Shown piece after piece: positions 8,291-16,701 of a stretch of 64,000 nucleotides of DNA (position 1 is its first letter; each line of letters opens with the position of its first letter). Position numbers and translations under genes: made by a program. Where the stretch lies: contig NZ_JBFEFG010000280.1 of the NCBI RefSeq assembly GCF_040718835.1, positions 186,001-250,000 on the forward strand, written 5' to 3'. Below the pieces are notes generated by a model, which was not told where the DNA came from, did no database searches, and was given only the letters and a program-made list of their open reading frames with translations. Source of the DNA: Bremerella sp. JC817 (GTDB lineage: Bacteria > Planctomycetota > Planctomycetia > Pirellulales > Pirellulaceae).

Positions 8291-10351
8291 CTACTGGTCG
8301 CGCGACGTGGTTTCTTTTAACTCTTGTTCGTAACGTCGACGTTCCAGGTCGCGACGCTCTTGGCTGAACCAAGGCGCCGACAGCTGAATGGTCGCCACGG
8401 TAGCCCCGACCAGCATAATTCCCCACGGCTGGAGGAACGTCCAGAACGTCGAGAGAATCGCGGCCCAGGCCACAAATACACCCGTGTGCCAGATGCTCAG
8501 CCAGTTGGTCCGCAGCGGATCGGCCAGTTTCCACCAGCGTGGCACCAGGAAGACCAGTCCGAAGTACATCATCAAGCTGCCGATCGATGCCGAGGCACTC
8601 ATTCCGCCCAGACCAAACCACCCCTTCGAGGCGGCTCCGATCGAGAGCGTTTCCATTGGCAAGATAAACAGTCCGATCCAGGCCGCGACGCCACACAAGA
8701 TGCCGATCAACATCATCACGATCCGCCGGGCAGCCTGATCACCAGGCTTGTCTTCCCAGAACTTCGCGGTGATCAACACCGACCAGGTTGTCACGATCGT
8801 CAGGCCTGCGAAGAAGACATACGCAGGTCCCAGCGTTACGATCGCCGATTTGGTCAGCGCGGCTTCGCCTTCCGAAATCAACAGCAGCACGAACGAAACC
8901 AAGACCGCCATGATGCCGCTGACAATCAGCGAGCCCAGCAGTTCTTGAATCCGTTGCCTTGGTGTTCGGATGGCAAACGCGGCCCGTTCGCGATCTTTTC
9001 GCTTGGGATGCCACATCGCATCTTGCGAGGCACGATACTTTCGCTTCATCGCTTCCGGATGATAACGACCGCTCGAGTCTTTTTTAACCGGCTTACCATC
9101 GCCCCCAGGGACGTCCTCTTGGAAGAGCTTTACCATCTGGCGAACCATCAGGTAAGCCATGTAAAACGCTCCACCGACCAAAGCGACCGGCACCAGGTAC
9201 GAAAGGTTGGCGACCAGGCCGAACGCGATCGCGGTCAGCACGACCACTTTGATGGGCAAGCTGGTGTTGTTGTGATTCCACCAGGTCTTGAATTTGCTGG
9301 TCAAGCTTCCGACCGCCATGGCGATCGGTTCGTCGTCCAGTGAACTCTTCGGTACCGGAGCTTCGACATAGCCGATCTTCGCTTTGACTTCCGTAGCCAC
9401 GGCTGGCTGGACAGACTTGGCCGCCGATGTTGGTACCGACGTGTCGACGGTCGAGACTGCCGCGGTTGTCGACACTTTCAAGCCAAGTTGTTCCAGCATC
9501 TCTTCGGCCGAGTTCGTCCGTTTCTCGGGATCTTTCTCCAGAGCGGCAGCGACGACCGATCGATAAGGCTCGGCCAGGTCGCCCAAGTCAGGGCTGGCGG
9601 TCAGATGCTTCATGATGATTTCCTGGCTGCTTTCCCCTTCAAAGGGAACGCGGCCGGTCAGCATCTCGAACAGGATGATCCCCAAGGCATAGACGTCGAT
9701 CTCGCGACCGTAGCGTCCCTGGCCAATTTCCGGGGCCATATAGTGGAACGTGCCAACGCTTTCCGTCTGTCCGCTGCGGCGACTGACCGAGATAAATTTC
9801 GACAGGCCATAGTCACCAATTTTGACGGTGCCTTGGTCGTTGAAGATGTTGCCTGGCTTCAAGTCGCGGTGAACAATACCGTGGTCATGTAGGTAGTTGA
9901 CCGCCGAAGCGATCGACTTGAACCACGACAAGGCATCTTCCCGCGGCATGCCGTTGGGATGGCGTTCGATGAAATCTTGCAGGCTGTCGCCATGGACATA
10001 TTCCATGACAATCCAGCCCTCGCCTTCGCTGTCGTAACGGATGTCGAAGAGCGCGACGAGATGCGGGTGCTTGAGATTCAAGCAATGCTTGGCGCCCCGC
10101 ATTTCAATTTCCAGATTACGCTGGATGTGCTTCAGTGCGACTTCTTTGCCGGAATCGGTGGTCGCATAGTAGACTTCGCCAAAACCTCCGGCCCCGATGC
10201 CACGTTTGATGGTATAGCCATCTAACGGAGTGGAACCGCTCTTGTAAGTAAACCGCATAGGGCTTTCTTTCGGTTTGACGAATTTCGCAGGGCCGACTTC
10301 ATCGTCCCCGGGTTGGTTGTCCGGAGTAACGGCGGCTGCCGACTGGTTCAT
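8291..10351 (-). CDS. Membrane Ser/Thr protein kinase (Hanks type)
   Basis: The protein has 686 residues. A short N-terminal tail is followed by a complete kinase domain (about 45-310): glycine loop GIGAGGFGEV (51-60), ATP-anchoring Lys74, catalytic HRDLKPGN with Asp163, metal-binding DYG (180-182) instead of the usual DFG, and APE at 206-208. A linker rich in Ala/Val/Thr comes next. From about residue 355 to 665 there are at least six hydrophobic helices interrupted by a basic loop, so the kinase faces the cytoplasm and is fused to a multi-pass membrane domain rather than to the single helix plus PASTA repeats of PknB. The FHA gene 100 bp upstream on the same strand is an obvious phospho-reader partner. 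Substrates are unknown. Confidence 0.92.
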   Translation of the reverse strand: MNQSAAAVTPDNQPGDDEVGPAKFVKPKESPMRFTYKSGSTPLDGYTIKRGIGAGGFGEVYYATTDSGKEVALKHIQRNLEIEMRGAKHCLNLKHPHLVALFDIRYDSEGEGWIVMEYVHGDSLQDFIERHPNGMPREDALSWFKSIASAVNYLHDHGIVHRDLKPGNIFNDQGTVKIGDYGLSKFISVSRRSGQTESVGTFHYMAPEIGQGRYGREIDVYALGIILFEMLTGRVPFEGESSQEIIMKHLTASPDLGDLAEPYRSVVAAALEKDPEKRTNSAEEMLEQLGLKVSTTAAVSTVDTSVPTSAAKSVQPAVATEVKAKIGYVEAPVPKSSLDDEPIAMAVGSLTSKFKTWWNHNNTSLPIKVVVLTAIAFGLVANLSYLVPVALVGGAFYMAYLMVRQMVKLFQEDVPGGDGKPVKKDSSGRYHPEAMKRKYRASQDAMWHPKRKDRERAAFAIRTPRQRIQELLGSLIVSGIMAVLVSFVLLLISEGEAALTKSAIVTLGPAYVFFAGLTIVTTWSVLITAKFWEDKPGDQAARRIVMMLIGILCGVAAWIGLFILPMETLSIGAASKGWFGLGGMSASASIGSLMMYFGLVFLVPRWWKLADPLRTNWLSIWHTGVFVAWAAILSTFWTFLQPWGIMLVGATVATIQLSAPWFSQERRDLERRRYEQELKETTSRDQ

Positions 10352-10452
10352 GGTCTAGTCCCTGGCCAATGGATTAAGTGATGCGTTAAGGCAAACTTCG
10401 CGGGGCTGACTTCCAGGGGGGAAACAGCCGAGTCGCGAATCGCTCGCCCTCT

Positions 10453-11085
10453 TCATGCTCGAGCCAACGGCTCGATGCAGAACGAAACTTCTTCTCCTTG
10501 GACCGACTCTCCTATCTTGATCGATGAGGCAGGCTGGGTCGAATCGCTTTGAAATAAAGGCAATTTCGACTTCAGCTGCAATTTGCTTCCGAGCCGGTAA
10601 ACAACGACATCCTGCTGCCATTTGGGGCAGACAATATGATTGTTCGATTTCGACCCCATCAGCAGCGAATCGGCCAGCAGCACAATGCCATCGGCGGCCG
10701 GTTCGGTACGATGCCGGCTGATGATGTGCAGCACGGCCGAGGTGCTTAACGGGTGCGGCTGCGTGAATTGGACCTTCACGCCACGCCCCAGGGTCATGAT
10801 GTCGCGACTGCGGAGCAGGGTAGGCCCCTGGATCGATTGATCGTTGACCTTTACTTCGGATAAAGGCTCCACGATGTATTCGTCGCCAGATCGTTTGATG
10901 GCGGCATGGCGACGGCTGATGTCTCCCATGATCGGAATATCGACCTGGGATGAAGCCATCGCCTGACCAATATTAATCCGATCGGCCAGCAGCAGCATGT
11001 AGCCGCCGACTCCATCGATCCACATTTGCAGGCGGTCGCTCACATTCCCCCTTCGATACGCGAAATTGGGCTCTACAACTGACAT
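10453..11085 (-). CDS. FHA domain protein
   Basis: The protein has 210 residues. The forkhead-associated fold is visible from about residue 20 to 110: RINIGQA, the core DISRRHAAIKR with the conserved Ser-Arg-Arg-His, then VNDQSIQGPTLLRSRDIMTLG. FHA domains bind phosphothreonine. The second half (about 115-205) looks like a degenerate repeat of the same fold (DSLLMGSKSNNHIVCPKW). No transmembrane segment is present. It is the first gene of the minus-strand signalling run and lies just upstream of a membrane Ser/Thr kinase, so binding of phosphorylated kinase or substrates is the likely role. The ATG has a modest AAGAG upstream. Confidence 0.85.
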   Translation of the reverse strand: MSVVEPNFAYRRGNVSDRLQMWIDGVGGYMLLLADRINIGQAMASSQVDIPIMGDISRRHAAIKRSGDEYIVEPLSEVKVNDQSIQGPTLLRSRDIMTLGRGVKVQFTQPHPLSTSAVLHIISRHRTEPAADGIVLLADSLLMGSKSNNHIVCPKWQQDVVVYRLGSKLQLKSKLPLFQSDSTQPASSIKIGESVQGEEVSFCIEPLARA

Positions 11086-11194
11086 TCGCTCTTATCTCGT
11101 ACCTACAGCCAACAGTTTATCAAAAGGTCGGTCCTCTCGAGTGCATTACTATTCGTCCCCGGCGGGGAAATATTGGAAGCTGGCGTCGATATTG

Positions 11195-11349
11195 TTACCA
11201 GGCGGCAGCTCCCCAGGTTTCGGCGATGCGATCATTGGCCTGGGGCGTTCCATCGATGGGCCTGCGCGTGCCGAGATGGCGATCGACTTTGTCCAAGTCG
11301 TCGCCATCCCGTTCTCGCTGGAGATCTTCAAGGGTCGTTCCGTGCCCTA
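11195..11349 (-). pseudogene. Possible out-of-frame C-terminal tail of the coiled-coil protein
   Basis: Directly after the TAG stop (11347-11349) of the preceding gene, the -1 frame stays open for 51 codons to a TAA at 11195-11197. It reads LGHGTTLEDLQRERDGDDLD and continues with charged residues. It has no start codon of its own. First codon positions are strongly G-rich and third positions mostly C/G/T, like neighbouring genes. A lost or gained base, a sequencing error or a frameshift event are possible; chance coding likeness cannot be excluded. Confidence 0.3.
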
Positions 11350-12204
11350 GTTGAGCTGCGACAGCTCGATTCGCTTGGTCAGCTGTTCGCTGGCCTTGGT
11401 GTCGATTTCGACCAGTTCTTCGTCTGCTTCGAGCTCGATTTCGAGACCGAAGTAGCTGGCGACTTCCTGGCTGATGTCAGCATCGACCTGTTCGTCCAGT
11501 TGGATTTCGCCGGCCAATTCACCGTCGACATCGACCATGCGTTCCGCCACGTCGATCCGGGTGCGGATCTCGTCGATCAGACGCTTGGTCTTCGACAGAT
11601 GGCTGTCGTCGAAGGCAAACTTGCTCGAGGTCTGGGCGACTTCCACCATCTTCTGACGAGCTTCCAGGTTCTCGACGTCAACTTCCAACTGACGACGAGC
11701 GGTCAGCATGCCATCGAGCTTGGCTCGTGCGGCATCCAAACCTTGCTGACGAGCACGCAGAATGCTTTCCAGCTTCACGCGGGTCGCATCCTGGGTCTTG
11801 AAGCGTTCAAAACGGCCAGCCAGGTCGGTCTGGACGGCGTTTCGGCTGTACGAATGACCGGCATAGGTGAAGTGGGTACTGCCACTATCCAGGTCGTTCT
11901 TCAGACGAACGATGTCGGTCTTGCTCGAAACGAGCTTCTCTTCCATGTCGTTCAGTCGACCTTCGAGACGTTCGACTTCGACTTCTTCCTTAGCAATCAG
12001 ATGCATGTTTCGGCGAATCTCTGGGGTGAGATCCGTAATCATCTTGCGGGCCCGATCGAGCTCGAACTCGACAGGGACGTTGTTCTTCACGCTGTCTTTC
12101 AGTCGGCTGGCCGACGTCGAGATGTAGCTAAATGCGTCGGTTCCAAACAGGAGACCAACGAGCAATGCGGCACCAGCACCAGTGCATGCGAGTTTTCTGA
12201 CCAT
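11347..12204 (-). CDS. Envelope coiled-coil protein, function unknown
   Basis: The protein has 285 residues. An N-terminal hydrophobic segment (about 5-25) is a signal peptide or anchor. The rest is predominantly long alpha-helical coiled coil rich in Glu, Lys, Arg and Leu, with heptad-like stretches such as VEVERLEGRLNDMEEKLVSS and LEARQKMVEV. A non-helical patch (HFTYAGHSYSRNAVQTDLAG) sits near residue 112. The architecture resembles PspA-like or generic scaffold proteins but I cannot assign a family. A GAGAGG Shine-Dalgarno sequence supports the ATG at 12204. The frame ends in TAG, yet a coding-like continuation is visible in another frame (see 11195-11349). Confidence 0.75.
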   Translation of the reverse strand: MVRKLACTGAGAALLVGLLFGTDAFSYISTSASRLKDSVKNNVPVEFELDRARKMITDLTPEIRRNMHLIAKEEVEVERLEGRLNDMEEKLVSSKTDIVRLKNDLDSGSTHFTYAGHSYSRNAVQTDLAGRFERFKTQDATRVKLESILRARQQGLDAARAKLDGMLTARRQLEVDVENLEARQKMVEVAQTSSKFAFDDSHLSKTKRLIDEIRTRIDVAERMVDVDGELAGEIQLDEQVDADISQEVASYFGLEIELEADEELVEIDTKASEQLTKRIELSQLN

Positions 12205-12807
12205 GACTCAACCCTCTCAACAAATAAACGGAATGACCCTCGAACTTTTCCTGCTCGGCACACCCTTCTGGATCACAAAGGTCTGCGTGACCGAGCGGCT
12301 AACTTGCAGGCATAGATAGGAGTTCGCCGCCGATTTGCCGATCTTTGGATTTTTTTCCCGTTTTTTGACATGCTGTCAGCGGGACCGGTGACGAGAGCAG
12401 AAATAGGCCTTAAATAGACGCTTCACCCAGATGGGGCGTTTTGGGAACGATCGGGCATAATGCCCCTCCCAAGCCCCTTAGTGCTAGCGGAAAGCTGCGG
12501 TAAAACGCTGACTGGCCCTCAAAAGGTGGGACAGTTAGGATGGCAGTTGGTGAGAAAAGTGTTGATGAAAATGGCAGTCGTTGCCTTAAGACCACACACT
12601 ATCGCCGGCGGCCAACCGCAAAATGAAATGGGCCGAGAAGCCCCAACTAATTGAAAAATTTCACCTTAGGAAAGAATCGCGACGCCCCATTAAGAAATTG
12701 TGCGAACTTGGCACCATGGTTGCGGTGTCATGTTGTGACCTGAAGCCGTCCACTTAACGAGCAGTTTGATCACCATGCAAACGGCTCGATCGGTAAGGAG
12801 ATTTCCA
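12205..12807. other. Divergent intergenic region of about 600 bp
   Basis: This region separates a minus-strand gene (start 12204) from a plus-strand gene (start 12808). It holds T-rich runs near 12351-12366 with a small TGACA/TGTCA hairpin flanked by CCCG/CGGG. Open frames in this interval have no ribosome binding site and no recognisable protein. Promoters for both flanking genes are expected here but I see no clear pair of -35 and -10 boxes. Confidence 0.5.
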
Positions 12808-13011
12808 ATGGATCACTCGACGCCATTCAAACTGGTTCACGAACCACCAAAGAACCCTGAGGGGAACTTTGTGGTCTACCAGCCACTCCCCGAAGATTCG
12901 CTGGCTCTGTTGTCGGATTGGATGGATCACGCTCTAGAGATCCTGGAAGAGGAAAACGCTAAGTTCGTGTCGCCTATTTCCAATCGCAAGAACTTGGTCA
13001 GCCAACGATAG
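12808..13011 (+). CDS. 67-residue orphan protein
   Basis: The start ATG at 12808 is fixed by a near-perfect TAAGGAGAT Shine-Dalgarno sequence; the frame is open upstream but without such support. The protein is short and acidic in its second half (LLSDWMDHALEILEEENAKF forms an amphipathic helix) and has no signal or membrane segment. I recognise no family. It stands alone between a 600-bp upstream region and a convergent EamA transporter gene. Confidence 0.65.
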   Translation: MDHSTPFKLVHEPPKNPEGNFVVYQPLPEDSLALLSDWMDHALEILEEENAKFVSPISNRKNLVSQR

Positions 13012-13042
13012 ACTCGGGCTAAAAACTATACCGCAGTGCTAA

Positions 13043-14047
13043 TTACCGGCCGTTCTCCGGGGCGGCCGATACAACTGCCGGACCATTCTTCGCTGAGTTC
13101 TCAGCCTGCCGGGTTACCGGTCTTCCCTTAAGACCCATCAAGACCACACCCAGCACCGTAAGCACCACGCCAAACGCCAGGTTGATGGTGAATGCTTCGT
13201 GGAAGATCATCACTCCAGCCAATGCCGAAAGCGGATTTTGCAGCGAGTTCGCCGCGTTACCGATGTTCACAGGGGCATAGCGAAACGATAACGTCAGGGC
13301 CACGAACGCTGCGGCGTTCAACAGACCGGCGACCAGCAGCACGCCATATTGGGGCAATGTGGTACTGGCGATTTGATCAAATCCGGCGGTGAAATAACCT
13401 AGCGGCCCTAGAATCACCATCCCGACGCAGCAAATCAACGACGTGCTGAGCGCCATACTGACCTCGCGCGAAACCCCTCGGCGGATAGCCACGCTTAAGA
13501 AAGCATAAGAAATGCCGGCTACCATCGGAGCGAAAATACCCGCAACAATCAGCGTCCAGCCGGTTTGATGATGGACGACCGATTGAATTGCTCCTCGGCC
13601 CGCCAGACTGAGCGAAACAAGCGCTAATACCAGTGAGAAAGTTCCCCAGGCCTGCCAACGCGTCAGCGATTCCTGAAGCAGCAACTTGCTGATAACAACC
13701 CCCACTACGATCATCGTCCCCAGACAAAGGGGAACGCTCATCGCGACTCCGACCACGCCGAAGCTCCACTGCAGGGTCGCATTCCCCAAAAGCTGGCTGG
13801 AAGTCGCGGCAGCGATCAGAATCAACAGAGACGATACCTTCGGGAAGGGGGACCGACCGGTCCAGACTTGCCAGATAGCGACCGGGCCAAAGATCGCGAC
13901 CGTCGGAATCGCTTTCAGAAACGAAACCCAAATCGGATCAAGGTCGGTCAGCCAACGCAAACAAACGTTCGCCAGCGAGTACCCCACCGCAGCTAAAACA
14001 CCGCAAAAGAGGCCGAGCCAATCGCTCGTTGAGGTTCGCTCAGTCAT
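13043..14047 (-). CDS. EamA/DMT family transporter
   Basis: The protein has 334 residues from the ATG at 14047; the open frame extends further upstream, but that part is polar and would overlap the promoter and start of the divergent gene. Ten hydrophobic helices in two repeated halves fit the 10-TM drug/metabolite transporter superfamily, with EamA-type features such as GYSLANVCLRW in helix 1 and a closing RYAPVNIGNAANSLQNPLSAL before the last pair of helices. Members export amino acids, metabolites or drugs; the substrate cannot be told from sequence. The C-terminal 25 residues are polar and cytoplasmic. Confidence 0.85.
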   Translation of the reverse strand: MTERTSTSDWLGLFCGVLAAVGYSLANVCLRWLTDLDPIWVSFLKAIPTVAIFGPVAIWQVWTGRSPFPKVSSLLILIAAATSSQLLGNATLQWSFGVVGVAMSVPLCLGTMIVVGVVISKLLLQESLTRWQAWGTFSLVLALVSLSLAGRGAIQSVVHHQTGWTLIVAGIFAPMVAGISYAFLSVAIRRGVSREVSMALSTSLICCVGMVILGPLGYFTAGFDQIASTTLPQYGVLLVAGLLNAAAFVALTLSFRYAPVNIGNAANSLQNPLSALAGVMIFHEAFTINLAFGVVLTVLGVVLMGLKGRPVTRQAENSAKNGPAVVSAAPENGR

Positions 14048-14140
14048 ACGGTTCCAGGGAAATCGGTCATTTGTTACCGCAGACCTGTGGTCGACATTCG
14101 CAGGTCTACGGTCTATTCTGTCGGGGGTATGGGATAGGGA

Positions 14141-15310
14141 ATGGCCATGAATGACACAATTACCCATCATCTGATTCGACAACTACATCGCTCGCCGTGG
14201 CGAATGACGGCTGTCGTTACCGGCGGGGGAAGCGAAGCCCTCAGCCAACTGCTGAGCGTGCCTGGTGCGTCGGACACCGTGCTTGAAGCCATCATTCCGT
14301 ACTCGGCGGCTTCCCTCGAAGACTTTCTCCACTTCAAGCCCACCCATTATTGCAGTCGAGCCACAGCCCAGGCCATGGCCATGCGGTCCTTTTTCCGGGC
14401 TCGGGAATTGCAATCTCGAATTTCTCCCACAGATATTGATGACATGCACCTGGTGGGGATTGGCTGCAGTGCCAGTTTGCGTAGTCTACGCCCCAAAAAA
14501 GGAGAGCACCGCGTTCACATCGCCGTGCAAACCGCCACCACCAGCAGCATTGCGTCGTTGGTCTTAACGAAAGACACGCGTGACCGCGGCCGCGAAGAGA
14601 ACGTCGTTGCGGCGCTGCTCCTCAATCGGTTGGCCGATGCGACCGGCATCAGCGACCGCATTCCGCTGGATCTGCTGCCTGGCGAACGCGTCGACGAAAC
14701 GGCCGCTGTCGCGTGGCCATCGTGGACCGAGCTGATGCTGGGCCAGCGTTATGCGGCCTGCGTTCCGCGGGCACTCGAAGAAAACACGACCGAAGACTTT
14801 CGTGGCGTGCTTTTCCCCGGTGCTTTTAATCCACTGCACGAAGGTCATATCCGCATGGCCGAGATCGCCGAAAAATTGACCGGGCATCCAGTCGACTTCG
14901 AGATCTCAATCGAAAACGTCGACAAGCCACCGCTCGATTTCTTCTCGATCCAGTCGCGTGCCCGGCAGTTCGATGGCCCGCTACGCTGTTGGCTGACCCG
15001 CGCTCCGACCTTTCTGGAGAAGTCGAAGATCTTCCCGGAAGCGACGTTTGTCGTGGGTGCCGATACGATCGTGCGAATTGCCGAACCACGCTACTACGAC
15101 GACTCGCCCCAGCTTCGAGATGCCGCGTTGGAAGAGTTTCGCCAGCAAAACTGCCGCTTCCTGGTCTTCCCTCGGGTCGTCGACGAAGACTTCCAGGCCT
15201 TCGAAGACCTGACCCTGCCGCCAGCTTTGGCCAATTTGTGCCAGCCAGTCCCTGCTTCGGAGTTTCGGATGGATATCTCCTCTTCCGAGATTCGTAGTGG
15301 GGGTAAATAG
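14141..15310 (+). CDS. CinA-like/nucleotidyltransferase fusion protein
   Basis: The protein has 389 residues and two domains. Residues about 20-170 follow the CinA C-terminal (NMN deamidase, PncC) fold: TGGGSEALSQLLSVPGASDT, the YSAASL strand, and GIGCSASL in place of the family's GIAGP loop. Residues about 220-386 are an adenylyl/cytidylyltransferase domain of the NMNAT type, with FPGAFNPLHEGH (HEGH 233-236) and the ISSSEIR signature at 379-385. By my alignment from memory, the serine of the PncC AESCTGG motif and the lysine of YSNEAK are not conserved, so deamidase activity is doubtful. The combination points to pyridine nucleotide metabolism or a regulatory role. It is divergent from the EamA transporter and has a GGGA element before the ATGs. 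Confidence 0.8.
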   Translation: MAMNDTITHHLIRQLHRSPWRMTAVVTGGGSEALSQLLSVPGASDTVLEAIIPYSAASLEDFLHFKPTHYCSRATAQAMAMRSFFRARELQSRISPTDIDDMHLVGIGCSASLRSLRPKKGEHRVHIAVQTATTSSIASLVLTKDTRDRGREENVVAALLLNRLADATGISDRIPLDLLPGERVDETAAVAWPSWTELMLGQRYAACVPRALEENTTEDFRGVLFPGAFNPLHEGHIRMAEIAEKLTGHPVDFEISIENVDKPPLDFFSIQSRARQFDGPLRCWLTRAPTFLEKSKIFPEATFVVGADTIVRIAEPRYYDDSPQLRDAALEEFRQQNCRFLVFPRVVDEDFQAFEDLTLPPALANLCQPVPASEFRMDISSSEIRSGGK

Positions 15311-15559
15311 CGCAAAGCTTCTCAATCGAACCAACACTCCACACGTTCTCCAATCCGATAGCTCGGGTAACTAGGCGATTCTGCCGCTTTGCCACCGGGC
15401 CAGTTGGCGACCGTCGGCAGTAGGAGTTGGATCTATTCAACCTTACACGCGAGATGCGCTTAACAATGGGGCCGATTGCGGCTGTAAGCTCCCTTTCTTA
15501 TGATTGAGGTCGCTCGGCATCTACCAGCCGTACTGTCCCCTGAATATGAAGGCCGAAAC

Positions 15560-16606
15560 ATGACCACCGCTCCCCATATCGAACCAGGCAAAGAGACTCT
15601 GCCGCTCTTCTGTGGTGTGGACGTGGGTGGCACGAATATCAAGATCGGCCTGGTCGACGATCACGGCAACACGGTCCAGTACAAGAAGATCCCGACTAAC
15701 GAGACCGAAGGTCCTCAGCGGTACATGGAGCGATCGACCGAAGTCATCCGAGAGATGATGAAGGCGATTAACCGGCCGATGAGCGACATCACCGCCATCG
15801 GTCTCGCCACGCCCGGCACGATGGACATTGCCGGCGGGATGCTGCTGGAACCCCACAATCTGCCGAACTCTTACAACTTTCCGATCCGCGATTGCCTGTC
15901 GAAGCTGACCGGCCGGCCGGTGATCTACGCCAACGATGCCAACGCGGCCGCGTTCGGCGAATATTGGCTGGGCTCGGGCAAAGAATTCCGCAGCATCGTC
16001 CTGCTGACCCTGGGCACTGGCGTCGGTGGTGGCATTATTGTGGAAGACCTGCTGATCGATGGTGAACATAGCCATGGCGGCGAGTTGGGTCATATCATCA
16101 TCGATTTCAGCGAAACGGCCCGGACAATTCCGACCGGGCAGCGAGGGCATCTCGAGGCCTACGCTAGCGGCACCGCGATCATCAAACGGACTGCCGAAGC
16201 CCTGCAAGGCGACCTCCAGAAAGAGAGCTCGCTGCATGCCCGGATCGACGCCGGCGAGAAGCTTACCCCCTTGATGGTGGCAGAAGAAGCGGAAAAAGAT
16301 GACTCGTTATCACTGCATATCGTCATGGAAACGGCCCGCTATCTCGGAATCGGCATCGTCTCGCTGATGCACACGATTGACCCTGGGGCAGTCATTCTCG
16401 GAGGGGCCATCAACTTCGGCGGCCACGATACCGAACTGGGCTGCAAGTTTCTGGATCGGGTCCGCCAAGAGGTCAAAGCTCGGGCATTTCCGGTCCCAGC
16501 TCAGAAGACGGTGGTCGATTTCGCCCGTCTTGGGGGCGATGCCGGCTATTTGGGGGCTGCTGGCAAGGCCAGAGTCGTGGCTCACCGCGATTCCCTGACT
16601 GGCTAG
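15560..16606 (+). CDS. ROK family kinase, probable glucokinase
   Basis: The protein has 348 residues from the ATG at 15560, preceded by a GAAGG ribosome binding site; the frame runs upstream but without support. The ROK pattern is clear: phosphate-binding DVGGTNIKIGLVDDHGN near the N-terminus, the substrate-binding NDANAAAFGEYW, the GTGVGGGIIV loop, and EXGHxxxD-type GGELGHIIIDF. The usual CxCGxxGCxE zinc motif of ROK proteins appears altered: the region reads RTIPTGQRGHLEAYAS and lacks the cysteines, so zinc binding is probably lost. The expected reaction is ATP-dependent phosphorylation of glucose or a related sugar in the cytoplasm. Confidence 0.85.
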   Translation: MTTAPHIEPGKETLPLFCGVDVGGTNIKIGLVDDHGNTVQYKKIPTNETEGPQRYMERSTEVIREMMKAINRPMSDITAIGLATPGTMDIAGGMLLEPHNLPNSYNFPIRDCLSKLTGRPVIYANDANAAAFGEYWLGSGKEFRSIVLLTLGTGVGGGIIVEDLLIDGEHSHGGELGHIIIDFSETARTIPTGQRGHLEAYASGTAIIKRTAEALQGDLQKESSLHARIDAGEKLTPLMVAEEAEKDDSLSLHIVMETARYLGIGIVSLMHTIDPGAVILGGAINFGGHDTELGCKFLDRVRQEVKARAFPVPAQKTVVDFARLGGDAGYLGAAGKARVVAHRDSLTG

Positions 16607-16614
16607 TCCTGTAG

Positions 16615-16620
16615 TATAAT
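16615..16620 (+). promoter_or_regulatory. Candidate -10 box upstream of lepA
   Basis: A perfect TATAAT lies 9 bp after the ROK gene stop and 82 bp before the lepA ATG. No good -35 box is found at 17 +/- 1 bp, so this is a weak call; an internal promoter for lepA would fit its position. Confidence 0.3.
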
Positions 16621-16701
16621 GGGGCGTTTACCCGAATCATTCGGATACTCGCCAAGGTTCAGCAGTCGAACCACCAACCAGCGCAGGGCACCTTCATCAC
16701 G

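Noticed and set aside
11149..11331. In-frame reading through the TAG of the coiled-coil gene (60 codons)
   Set aside because: The resulting peptide is Pro/Ser/Met-rich and unlike the protein; the -1 frame is the coding-like one, so stop-codon readthrough is unlikely.
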